A stretch of 6,861 nucleotides of DNA from an uncultured Bacilli bacterium (GTDB lineage: Bacteria; Bacillota_I; Bacilli_A; RF39; UBA660), in the NCBI GenBank assembly GCA_951800155.1, contig CATOJL010000076.1, positions 1 through 6,861 of the forward strand. The letters run 5' to 3'. The notes beneath the pieces were generated by a model. The model did no database searches. It was not told where the DNA came from and was given only the letters and a program-made list of their open reading frames with translations. Both the position numbers and the translations under genes were made by a program. Each line of letters begins with the position of its first letter. Within the stretch, counting starts at the first letter, position 1. Positions 1 to 6,846 of this stretch are shown here, piece after piece.

Positions 1-1946
1 GCATTGTTCGGTCTTAACATAATTCGATTATCCCAAAGAGATTCTAATGTTGTTAAGTTCATGGCTTCCGCTTGTTCAGCAGTTATAGTACCCCAAGTAC
101 TCCATCCTGCTGATTGATTCATTCGCGTTGCAATCTTTGCTTGTTCTTCTGGTGTTAATTGAATGAATGCTTTTGCGGATACGTAATCTAGAAGTTCTAA
201 GGCATCAAATTGTCCTTTAAAGTAGTTTTCTAGTTTTTCTCTCGTGTTGATTCTTTCTGGCGTTAAGTTTTGGGTTGCCATACTTTCTTTTCCTAATGTA
301 AAGGCAAAGTTGAAGTAATATGGTCCGACGTCATAACCAGAAATATTATTGTTACTCCAAGTTTCTGTTTGCTGAACATTTCCTTCTGTATATGTTTCTA
401 GTTGTAATCTTGCCCCTTTTCTAAACAACATGATTTTATCGTAAAGGGCATGTTCAAATTCATGGGTCCAAGTTTCATAGTTTGTAAGTCCTGGTCTTGC
501 AATAAACCATAAGAATCCTGCAGTATTACCAACACCTGCTGCGGAACCATATTGCCATGCTCCTACCGCTTCATTGAAGTTTTTAGAGAATGGTTCCGTT
601 GTCGTTCCACTTTTGTTCCATGTTGTAACAGGAGAGGTTCCTATTGGAATATTTGTTCCTGGGAAATAGCTTGTTTTATATCCTGTTATCGTTTTTACCG
701 TATCATATACCATAATAGTGAAGTTATTCCAACTTTCAACATGAAAACTTCCAGCCATTGTATCAAATTGTCTTTTAATAAGAGCAACATGATTGTTTAC
801 AAGATTTCTCACAGTATTTTGACCCGATGCTGTTTCAGGGTCTTTGACATAAACTCTTTGGGCACCTACTTGGAATTGCGCAGGCCCTGATATTATATAG
901 CCCGCATATTTTGGCAATGTGGATAAAGGTAAGATAAAGTTAGGGAATCCTTTCATTCTTGCCCAAGCACGATACATAACCTCAGGATGATTTTCTACTG
1001 GTACCTCTGCTAAAATTCCAATAGAAGAGAAATGTTCTGTAAACCAATCATTGATATCGTCATATCCCCCAATATTTCTTATTACCCCATCTAGATAATA
1101 AGTTAGGGCAGAACTTCCTGTATATTTACTTAAGCTATTCGCAAAGAAGGTATGCGTTGCATTGGTTCCTAAATTTCCTGTTAATACTTCCTCTGTTAAA
1201 TTATCAATGGTCATAGAATCCTTATACATTTTCCCTTCAAACAATAGAATGTCGGATACTTTTGAACCACCTATTTCAAATTGATACCATCTGTGATAAT
1301 AATTATAAGCATATAAAATATTGTTTAATCTACCACTATCAATTAGTTCTTGTTTTATTTTATTATTCAAAATTTCACTATTCATAGTAAGTACACTATT
1401 TGCATCATTTTGTAACAATTGTAAAGCGATTCTCTCAGCAAGAGGTTTCATTACTTCATTGTAGTGATCCCTATAAAGTCGACTATCAGCTGCGGCTGTA
1501 ATTGGATCAAGCGTTGCTGTATAATCCACACTACTTATATAATTTTTTAAAGTTTCCACGATGGATGCTGTATCTTTGATTACATAATTATCAAAAGCAT
1601 ATTCTAAGTCCATGCCTTCTATCGTATAGATGGCGATATCTTGTTTTACTTCTTTAAATGCTACATTGTATTCACTTACAGTTGCATCTTCAAAAACTAC
1701 CTTTATACTTGTAATCTCTTGATTATTTTTAGAAGTTAAATACGTAACCATTTTTCCATGACTATATGGAAGAATATGTTTAATTATTTTTGTATTTAAA
1801 ACATGATCATTGGTAATTTTTAAACCATCTTCTACTAAATATTTCGCATCATAGTATGGCATAAGCTTATTGATATTGTGATATAGAATATCTTTTGTTT
1901 CTGTATATCCATTTATACGTTTAATTCTAGTATAATCTGGAATATA
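1..1946 (-). other. M26 catalytic region, residues about 1612 to the window edge
   Basis: The segment contains the mostly helical pre-catalytic part seen in Zmp proteins, with NKLMPYYDAKYLV (1637-1649) and HRWYQFEIGGSKVSD (1829-1843). The zinc site follows TAGFLWFIARPGLTNYETW (2086-2104). After it, the family-like stretch TLESLWDNRIM (2244-2254) is still present, but the frame then runs off the left edge at residue 2259, so the true C-terminus and stop codon are not seen. Zinc-dependent endopeptidase activity follows from the intact HExxH plus a suitably placed Glu. Known family members cut IgA1 hinge, mucins or other host glycoproteins; nothing here identifies which, if any, applies. Confidence 0.9.
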
Positions 1947-4900
1947 TAATTTCTTATTCGTTGGCTTTTCTTCCTCTTCTGTTACCTCACCACTTTGTAT
2001 AGTTACTTTCAATTTTGGTGGGTTCTCATAAGATACATCAGATAAATCCCAAATTGTTTCATCAAAATTAGCGCTATTGATAAAGAAGTCTTTCGTAATA
2101 TCTTTTCTTTCTACTTGTTTTACTCTATTTCCAGAAGCATTCGAACGTAATCCAGAATCTAATAATTCATAATTGTTTGTAGCATCTGCATTTGGTTCGT
2201 TTCCATGTATACTATAGAAGTTTTCCCCCGTTGATAAACTTACATTATTTCTTAATACGGAATCTCTTACAGAAAGAACTCCTGCTATATCTCCATTTAA
2301 TCGAGGACTAACATTACTTGTATAATGAACTTTACTAATACAATTCTCTATGGTAACTGGAGAAGTTCCTAGTCCATGACCAAGAATTCCGCCAATTCCA
2401 TTACCATCTTTATTTTGTGTTGATTGTGTAGTACCTTCTACATAACAATTTCGAATGACCCCACCATCCATTTTACCGATAATAGCAGCAACTCGTATAT
2501 GTCCTGATGTTGTTATTGAAAAGTTAGTGACACTACTTTGTTCAATAGTTGTCGATGTTGCTTCACCAACAACTCCACCTACTTGATTTGCTCCTGTTAT
2601 AAGCGTTAAATCTTTAACATGAATGTTCCTAATTGTTGCGTTCGTTGCAATATTGGCAATCGTTCCTCGACTATTCGCTCCTGTTAATTTAGGACTTTCT
2701 AAGACTAAATTTTCAATCGTTGCTGATTCGATTGTATCGAATAAAGGCTTTGTCAAATTATATATCTTATGTCCATTTCCATTTAAAGTTCCCATAAAAG
2801 AAGTTGAAATAAGTGCATTGCTATTTTTCGTAATAATAGAAGCATCGTAATCACGGGTTAATGTAAATGTACCTGTTGGATTGGCTTCCATTTCACGAAT
2901 CAAACTTTCTAATGTAATGTTTTCTGCAACACCATTTTCCATACTACCATATACAATCTCTAATTTATCTTGTTTACTATCACTTGTATATTGCACAACA
3001 TTATCATAAGCTAAAGTCAATTTCAGTTGCTTGTTCTCTATTCGATAACCTGTAATTTTTGTATAGAATGTTGGCATTTGTTTCAAATATACTTTTGCAA
3101 TGTAATTGTCTAAATTAGCAAGATCACTTTCTCGTAGACTACTTACTTCTACAACTCCGTCTGCTGTTTGCTTATAAACGGATACTCGAATAATATCTTT
3201 CATCTCAAATTTACGTGCCCCTAAAGTAATATCTGCTTCTAAAAGAGTCATATTTTTATATTCGTTTGCATCTTCTTCTAAGACATTCATATCTAAATCA
3301 TAATCGGCTATAACTTTTACAACATAATTTTGATTCTCTTCTGGTTGGAACGTAACCGTATTTTGCCCTTTTTCTAATGCCTGCTCTTTTACGGTAATTC
3401 CATTCTTAAGGATAAGCGCTTTTCCTGCTGTAATAGCCTCTTCCTCATCGATAACTTTGAATGTAGCAGAAACGGTAGCATCCATATTTTCCTTATAGCC
3501 AAACTCCTCAACAGTCGGTCTATCTTTTAAAACGGTAACCTTAATTTCATTATTTTCAGAAAGGGTAAACTCTTTTGCATTACTTAATGTAATTTTTTCT
3601 ATTCTTGCTGTTTTAACTCCAGATGTCTGATGACTATTTATTATCAAATAGTAAGCATTATCTTTTTTCGTAAGATCATATTCTACTCCATTAACTACTG
3701 CCTTTATTGGTTCAAAATTTGTAACATTGGTACTTTCAAAACTAACTTTAATTGGCTCAGATTTTCCAAAATATTTTGTTTCTTCCTTTTCGTTATATGT
3801 TTTTATATTTGCTATAGTTAATTGATAATCTGCAATGAGGCTAATCTCTCTTGTCGCAATAACTTCATCTGTTACTCGATTATCTTCTTCTGGTTTTCCG
3901 TTTAGTGCATTTGCATCTAAATCATAGGTTGCTTTAATTTCCAAAGTATATTTTTTTGCTGATTCTACTTGGAAAGTTAATTCATTATGTCCGCTATGAA
4001 TTTCTTTTTCTACATGATTTCCATCAAGTGTTAAAACGGCCTTCCCACTTATGAAACTATTCTCATCATCTTCTATATCAAAGCTTAAGTTTACTTCTCT
4101 TGTTAGTAGATTATCTTGCTGTGCAAAATTCGTAACTTGTGGCTTATCTTTTAGAATATCGACATTGATGGTACTATCAATTGTTGCTGTTGTTCCATCA
4201 CTATAAGTTAATTTTGTTATAGAAAGTGGGTAAATTCCACTTTGATTTCCAACATGAAGTGCAACTTCGTAGTTTCCATTATCTAATTTTACAGCAATAC
4301 AGTCTACATTATTGATGAGTATTCTTGTAATATCTTCTGTCTTGTTGCTTTCTAAATCAAATGTTAATTTTAAAAGATCACCTTTTTTCACATAACTACT
4401 ATTTGGTGTAATGCTTTTTATCTCTACTCTTGCATCAGCGGCAATTTCCTCTTCTTTTGCAACTTCATCTACGACCTGATCTGAAACATCTCCTGTTAAA
4501 TTATAGCTTACCAATACTTTTACTTTATATTTAGATGTCAATCTAGATTTTAAGAATGTATTGATGTTATTGACATTGTTTAATTGATCCTGTGTAAATT
4601 CCTTTCTATCAATCTCATCTCCATCTGCATCCAGTAGAATAATACTTAATCCTGTAAGTGCCTTATCTGGATTAGATAGATCAAACATGACTCTTAAATT
4701 ATTCGCTTCTGTAAATTCAGCTATTGTAAGATTAGAAACGGTTGGCTTTCTCTTAATGACTTGAATTGTCACAACATTATCGTCTGTCAACACAAATTCT
4801 TTTCCATTGGAAAGGATAATACTTTCAACAGTAATTGTATGACTTCCTAAATTTGTTAAAGCATCTAAAGTAGCACTATACTTTCCATTATCTTCGACTA

Positions 4901-6779
4901 CCTCATACTCTTTTCCATTTACCTTTATAAATTCAGGTACATATTTTGTATCATTTTTACTTTCAAATACAAGTTGTACTTCCTCTCCATTAGCAAATGT
5001 TGTCGTTTCTTTTCCATCTTTTTGTGTTTTTATATCGGATACATCAAAATTATAAGAAAGGATCAGTTGTAATTCCTTTTCATATTTTTGTGTACCTGTA
5101 TGATTTTCATCATTTTCCAACTGGTTGCTATCTAAATCATAGTCTAATAAGATATGAGCTTTGTACTCTTTTGCATCTTCGACTTCTATTTCAATTCGAT
5201 TCTCGCCTCTTTTTAGATTTTGTTTTGTTTTTAATGTTTGATCGTCATTATAGATTTCTATTGTTGCTGCTTTAAGGCTAGAGTCTGGATCGATTACATC
5301 AAATAATATAGCTACTTTAGCATTTTTCTTATCTTCTTCAACTCTATAATTCCTTATACTAGGCACATCTTTTAAAACATCTACCTGTATTGTATAATCC
5401 ATTACCACCTTTTTCTCATTTGTTAGTAATGCTTCTGTAATTTTATATGTTTTTACACCAGCTTTATCCTCAACATTTAAATCGAAATGGTATTCTCCAT
5501 TCGCTTGTCTTTCAATTGTATATGTATTCCCATTAATCATCAACTTCTCAATGGTTTCTCCATAACTTACATCTCCATTAAATGTAACAGAGATTGTATC
5601 ATTTTTCTGTGGATAATAGTTATCAAGATTTAAATGTACTATATCTACATCATACTCTAATAAGTTTTCTAATTTTTGAACTAAAAAACTCAAATCTGAT
5701 ACAGTAATTTTTCCATCATTATTCATATCCGCATTTTCTAATTTATCATCTGGCAATTTTTTTAAATCAATAAGATGTAACTGTAATAAACTCACATCAG
5801 CATAATTGACTTCAAAATCACCATTCAGTTCACCTTTTTGCGTTAAACTACGAGCAAAAGCACAAGTGATTCCTATAAATTCAGAAAACAAAATCCCTGC
5901 TACTAAAAACATAAGATACTCTTTATGATTCCGTTTTTCCTTAGAGCCTCTTTTGCAATATAAAATGACAACAATCGCCAAAATAATTTGAGCAAGTACA
6001 AATAAAAATAATCTTAGATAAGTTCTAGTCGTTTTCTGAATCGTAGGTAAGTCCTTATCTGGTACATCTGGATTTGTTGGCTTCTGTATATTAGAATCAG
6101 ATGAATCATCTGGAACTTCAGGCTTTACAGGATCTTTATCCTCTTTGTCACCTGTATCTGTTTCTGGCTTTGTCGTACCACCAATAACAGAACCGGTTAC
6201 ATTTCCAGAGGCATTTGGCTTATTAGGAATTGTTGTAGTATTTCCATTATTATTTGGGTGTGATGGCTTATTTGGAGTAGTAGGTACCTGTTGTTGTTCT
6301 TCTATAATGTGTAGAATTAGAGAAGAATCTTTAAGAAAGAGATCTTTCTTCCCCTCCGAAGTGGTGATGTCTTTTACTTTAACCACTGTTTTGGTAGCTT
6401 TTACCCCTTTTTTTACCTGCAATGTGATTTTAACAATTTCTCCAGCTTTATTACTTCTTGCTTTTCGAATAGCAACAAACTGCCCATTTGCTGGATTATA
6501 TTTGAGTGATTCCCAACTATTTTGGCAAGAAAAATTACTTTCTACTACCTCTTCAAAAATGTGCTTATCATATTCTAAAGTTGCCTTGTATGCGTTGACT
6601 CCTTTTTGAATCTCTGTATACTTATCAAATCGAAGTACGACCTCAACTTGATCTCCTTCACTTAATTCTTCTGTTTTTGTAGTAAGGCTTGCTTCTATAT
6701 TTGAACTCGCTAATACAGCATTCATAGAAAGAAAGCTGAACAAAAAACAGGTTACTACACTTATTATTATTTTTCTCAT
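1..6779 (-). CDS. Giant M26-family zinc metallopeptidase with cohesin and dockerin modules, 3' end cut by window edge
   Basis: This gene encodes a secreted, surface-associated zinc endopeptidase related to ZmpA/B/C and IgA1 protease; its substrate cannot be read from the sequence. The frame is open for 2,259 codons without a stop and leaves the window at its left edge. The start is the ATG at 6777-6779: it has a well-placed GAGGAG, an in-frame TAG lies just upstream (6786-6788), and a signal peptide follows at once. Domain order: signal peptide 1-24, cohesin-like 27-156, low-complexity linker 162-246, membrane hairpin 255-309, dockerin 315-371, four repeats of about 200 residues 376-1187, M26 N-terminal region with beta-helix 1188-1595, catalytic region from about 1612 with HEFEH at 2106-2110. 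Family assignment rests on the domain order plus motifs such as FMGTLNGNGHKIY (1328-1340), PYYDAKYLV (1641-1649), RWYQFEIG (1830-1837) and the zinc site. By comparison with the family, a C-terminal stretch is missing. No neighbouring gene is visible, so the operon context is unknown. Confidence 0.96.
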   Translation of the reverse strand, partial: MRKIIISVVTCFLFSFLSMNAVLASSNIEASLTTKTEELSEGDQVEVVLRFDKYTEIQKGVNAYKATLEYDKHIFEEVVESNFSCQNSWESLKYNPANGQFVAIRKARSNKAGEIVKITLQVKKGVKATKTVVKVKDITTSEGKKDLFLKDSSLILHIIEEQQQVPTTPNKPSHPNNNGNTTTIPNKPNASGNVTGSVIGGTTKPETDTGDKEDKDPVKPEVPDDSSDSNIQKPTNPDVPDKDLPTIQKTTRTYLRLFLFVLAQIILAIVVILYCKRGSKEKRNHKEYLMFLVAGILFSEFIGITCAFARSLTQKGELNGDFEVNYADVSLLQLHLIDLKKLPDDKLENADMNNDGKITVSDLSFLVQKLENLLEYDVDIVHLNLDNYYPQKNDTISVTFNGDVSYGETIEKLMINGNTYTIERQANGEYHFDLNVEDKAGVKTYKITEALLTNEKKVVMDYTIQVDVLKDVPSIRNYRVEEDKKNAKVAILFDVIDPDSSLKAATIEIYNDDQTLKTKQNLKRGENRIEIEVEDAKEYKAHILLDYDLDSNQLENDENHTGTQKYEKELQLILSYNFDVSDIKTQKDGKETTTFANGEEVQLVFESKNDTKYVPEFIKVNGKEYEVVEDNGKYSATLDALTNLGSHTITVESIILSNGKEFVLTDDNVVTIQVIKRKPTVSNLTIAEFTEANNLRVMFDLSNPDKALTGLSIILLDADGDEIDRKEFTQDQLNNVNNINTFLKSRLTSKYKVKVLVSYNLTGDVSDQVVDEVAKEEEIAADARVEIKSITPNSSYVKKGDLLKLTFDLESNKTEDITRILINNVDCIAVKLDNGNYEVALHVGNQSGIYPLSITKLTYSDGTTATIDSTINVDILKDKPQVTNFAQQDNLLTREVNLSFDIEDDENSFISGKAVLTLDGNHVEKEIHSGHNELTFQVESAKKYTLEIKATYDLDANALNGKPEEDNRVTDEVIATREISLIADYQLTIANIKTYNEKEETKYFGKSEPIKVSFESTNVTNFEPIKAVVNGVEYDLTKKDNAYYLIINSHQTSGVKTARIEKITLSNAKEFTLSENNEIKVTVLKDRPTVEEFGYKENMDATVSATFKVIDEEEAITAGKALILKNGITVKEQALEKGQNTVTFQPEENQNYVVKVIADYDLDMNVLEEDANEYKNMTLLEADITLGARKFEMKDIIRVSVYKQTADGVVEVSSLRESDLANLDNYIAKVYLKQMPTFYTKITGYRIENKQLKLTLAYDNVVQYTSDSKQDKLEIVYGSMENGVAENITLESLIREMEANPTGTFTLTRDYDASIITKNSNALISTSFMGTLNGNGHKIYNLTKPLFDTIESATIENLVLESPKLTGANSRGTIANIATNATIRNIHVKDLTLITGANQVGGVVGEATSTTIEQSSVTNFSITTSGHIRVAAIIGKMDGGVIRNCYVEGTTQSTQNKDGNGIGGILGHGLGTSPVTIENCISKVHYTSNVSPRLNGDIAGVLSVRDSVLRNNVSLSTGENFYSIHGNEPNADATNNYELLDSGLRSNASGNRVKQVERKDITKDFFINSANFDETIWDLSDVSYENPPKLKVTIQSGEVTEEEEKPTNKKLYIPDYTRIKRINGYTETKDILYHNINKLMPYYDAKYLVEDGLKITNDHVLNTKIIKHILPYSHGKMVTYLTSKNNQEITSIKVVFEDATVSEYNVAFKEVKQDIAIYTIEGMDLEYAFDNYVIKDTASIVETLKNYISSVDYTATLDPITAAADSRLYRDHYNEVMKPLAERIALQLLQNDANSVLTMNSEILNNKIKQELIDSGRLNNILYAYNYYHRWYQFEIGGSKVSDILLFEGKMYKDSMTIDNLTEEVLTGNLGTNATHTFFANSLSKYTGSSALTYYLDGVIRNIGGYDDINDWFTEHFSSIGILAEVPVENHPEVMYRAWARMKGFPNFILPLSTLPKYAGYIISGPAQFQVGAQRVYVKDPETASGQNTVRNLVNNHVALIKRQFDTMAGSFHVESWNNFTIMVYDTVKTITGYKTSYFPGTNIPIGTSPVTTWNKSGTTTEPFSKNFNEAVGAWQYGSAAGVGNTAGFLWFIARPGLTNYETWTHEFEHALYDKIMLFRKGARLQLETYTEGNVQQTETWSNNNISGYDVGPYYFNFAFTLGKESMATQNLTPERINTREKLENYFKGQFDALELLDYVSAKAFIQLTPEEQAKIATRMNQSAGWSTWGTITAEQAEAMNLTTLESLWDNRIMLRPNN
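396..464 (-). other. Zinc-binding site HEFEH plus third ligand E2128
   Basis: H2106 and H2110 are the predicted zinc ligands and E2107 the general base of an HExxH motif (450-464). The Glu at 2128 (396-398), 18 residues after the second His, sits in ETYTEGNVQ, which matches the family's E-x-x-x-x-G-x-x-Q block that carries the third ligand. All residues needed for catalysis are therefore present, so the enzyme is predicted to be active. Confidence 0.9.
1995..3218 (-). other. M26 N-terminal region with GLUG-like beta-helix, residues about 1188-1595
   Basis: The region opens with KFEMKDIIRVSVYK (1190-1203), containing a conserved DIIRVSVYK-type strand. It then moves through an alpha/beta stretch to the typical M26 segment FMGTLNGNGHKIY (1328-1340) followed by NLTKPLFDTIESATIENL (1341-1358). 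Next come repeated short coils with GG-x-x-G turns: VGGVVGEA (1400-1407), VAAIIGKMDGG (1430-1440), GIGGILGHG (1461-1469) and GDIAGVLS (1496-1503), alternating with TIEN, TIRN and VIRN strands. This is the right-handed beta-helix with GLUG-type repeats found before the catalytic domain in IgA1 protease and Zmp proteins. Its role in the family is substrate recognition or positioning; the substrate here is unknown. Confidence 0.88.
3219..5654 (-). repeat. Four tandem protein repeats of about 200 residues, residues 376-1187
   Basis: Four diverged units follow the dockerin: R1 376-575 (5055-5654), R2 576-783 (4431-5054), R3 784-984 (3828-4430) and R4 985-1187 (3219-3827). Each opens with a strand such as YNFDVSDIKT or YQLTIANIKT, has an NGxxY strand (INGNTY, VNGKEY, VNGVEY), then a junction motif (VLKDVP, VIKRKP, ILKDKP, VLKDRP, with the Pro at 473, 679, 880 and 1088), and then a second half ending near YDLD-N-L (Y547, Y952, Y1160; diverged to YNLTGD at Y759). 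The two halves look like separate beta-sandwich (Ig-like/E-set) subdomains, giving about eight in all. I do not recognise a named family. They probably extend the peptidase away from the cell or contribute to binding. Confidence 0.85.
5667..5837 (-). other. Dockerin type I-like domain with two calcium loops, residues about 315-371
   Basis: Two F-hand calcium-binding repeats are visible. The first, from E317, has ligand positions E317, N319, D321, E323 and D328 and is followed by a Leu-rich helix (VSLLQLHLIDL). The second, from D351, is the textbook form DMNNDGKITVSDLSFL with D351, N353, D355, K357 and D362. The first loop has Glu in place of the usual first Asp and Phe in place of the usual Gly after D321, so it is slightly degenerate; the second is canonical. 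Dockerins bind cohesins. The domain lies directly after the second membrane helix, so it would sit close to the outer face of the membrane unless the protein is released. Confidence 0.88.
5853..6026 (-). other. Two-helix membrane anchor with basic loop, residues about 252-309
   Basis: Helix 1 runs from about L255 to Y274 and is almost purely Leu, Ile, Val, Ala and Phe. It is followed by a strongly basic loop (CKRGSKEKRNHK, 275-286) and helix 2 from about Y288 to F308. By the positive-inside rule the loop is cytoplasmic, so both the cohesin side and the dockerin/peptidase side are outside. An N-terminal sorting motif followed by two hydrophobic segments is the known layout of streptococcal IgA1 protease and Zmp proteins. 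Here the motif position reads LPTIQ (244-248), which is not a canonical LPxTG. Helix 2 ends in AFA|RS (307-311), which also looks like a signal peptidase site. Confidence 0.85.
6042..6296 (-). other. Pro/Thr/Asn/Asp-rich extracellular linker, residues about 162-246
   Basis: About 85 residues of low complexity separate the cohesin-like domain from the membrane segments. The first half is rich in Pro, Thr, Asn and Gly, with a loose repeat (TTPNKPSHPNNNGN then TTIPNKPNASGN). The second half is acidic and Pro-rich (KPETDTGDKEDKDP, KPEVPDDSSDS). This resembles the cell-wall-spanning or spacer regions of Gram-positive surface proteins. The segment ends in DLPTIQ (243-248), at the place where relatives carry LPxTG. 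Confidence 0.85.
6312..6701 (-). other. Cohesin-like domain, residues about 27-156
   Basis: The segment right after the signal peptide has the pattern of Firmicutes cohesin-fold domains: an opening strand, then EGDQVEVVLRF (42-52), the core strand YKATLEYDKHIFE (64-76), NSWESLKYNP (87-96), and GEIVKITLQVKKGVKA (112-127). The central LEYD strand with its following hydrophobic residues is the most recognisable part. Cohesins are beta-sandwich domains that bind dockerins with calcium-dependent high affinity, in cellulosomes and also in Clostridium perfringens secreted enzyme complexes. Its binding partner here is unknown; the dockerin further along in the same protein is an obvious candidate class. 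Assignment is from pattern recognition without a profile search. Confidence 0.75.
6708..6779 (-). other. Sec signal peptide, residues 1-24
   Basis: The protein begins MRK, followed by a hydrophobic core of about 18 residues rich in Ile, Val, Phe and Leu, and a likely signal peptidase I site AVLA|SS after residue 24. There is no lipobox cysteine at the cleavage site and no YSIRK motif, which many streptococcal Zmp proteins carry. The signal peptide places the following cohesin-like domain outside the membrane. Confidence 0.88.
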
Positions 6780-6788
6780 ACTTACCTA

Positions 6789-6794
6789 CTCCTC
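6789..6794 (-). promoter_or_regulatory. Ribosome binding site GAGGAG of the M26 peptidase gene
   Basis: Reading on the minus strand, GAGGAG lies nine bases before the ATG at 6779, within TGAGGAGT. This is a strong Shine-Dalgarno match at normal spacing. Together with the in-frame TAG between it and the ATG (6786-6788), it fixes the start codon. Confidence 0.9.
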
Positions 6795-6799
6795 ACATC

Positions 6800-6824
6800 A
6801 TCCATCGATCCTATCTCAATGGAT
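6800..6824. repeat. Inverted repeat ATCCAT-13-ATGGAT in the leader region
   Basis: Two perfect six-base arms (6800-6805 and 6819-6824) flank a 13-base centre. The repeat ends five bases before the ribosome binding site. It could form a weak RNA hairpin in the leader or be a dyad site for a DNA-binding regulator. With arms this short it may also be chance. There is no T-tract, so it is not a terminator. Confidence 0.3.
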
Positions 6825-6840
6825 TACAACTTACATAGAA

Positions 6841-6846
6841 ATAATA
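6841..6846 (-). promoter_or_regulatory. Possible -10 element TATTAT (weak)
   Basis: On the minus strand, TATTAT sits in an AT-rich stretch about 60 bases before the start codon and resembles a sigma-A -10 box. Its -35 partner would lie beyond the right edge and cannot be seen. A TTGAAT at 6848-6853 is too close to be that partner, and no good -10 sits 17 bases downstream of it. If TATTAT is the real -10, the leader would be about 55 bases long and would contain the inverted repeat at 6800-6824. Confidence 0.2.

Noticed and set aside
552..890. Plus-strand open frame of 112 codons
   Set aside because: It lies opposite the conserved catalytic region of the peptidase; the minus-strand frame carries the real motifs, and the plus-strand product has no family features.
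2623..5275. Three shorter plus-strand open frames (2623-2850, 3630-3821, 4997-5275)
   Set aside because: They are hydrophobic, Phe/Leu-rich translations opposite Lys/Glu/Asn-rich beta domains, the usual product of reading the wrong strand of an AT-rich gene.
5667..5837. EF-hand protein domain unrelated to dockerins
   Set aside because: The two loops are spaced 34 residues apart with the loop-helix pattern VSLLQL/VSDLSFL typical of dockerins, rather than the helix-loop-helix pairs of EF-hands.
5910..5924. Internal start at M290 with a weak AAAGAG six bases upstream, giving a separate dockerin-peptidase gene
   Set aside because: The frame is continuous with the upstream part, the Shine-Dalgarno match is weak, and a product starting here would lack the positive charges needed at the start of a signal peptide. 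One fused gene with a membrane hairpin fits better.
6145..6609. Plus-strand open frame of 154 codons
   Set aside because: It lies opposite the cohesin and linker part of the large minus-strand gene, is made of low-complexity residues reflecting that coding sequence, and has no ribosome binding site or recognisable domain.
1..6779. Naming the gene iga or zmpB and claiming IgA1 cleavage
   Set aside because: The family is clear, but domain content and zinc-site context differ from the characterised streptococcal enzymes, and substrate cannot be deduced from the sequence.
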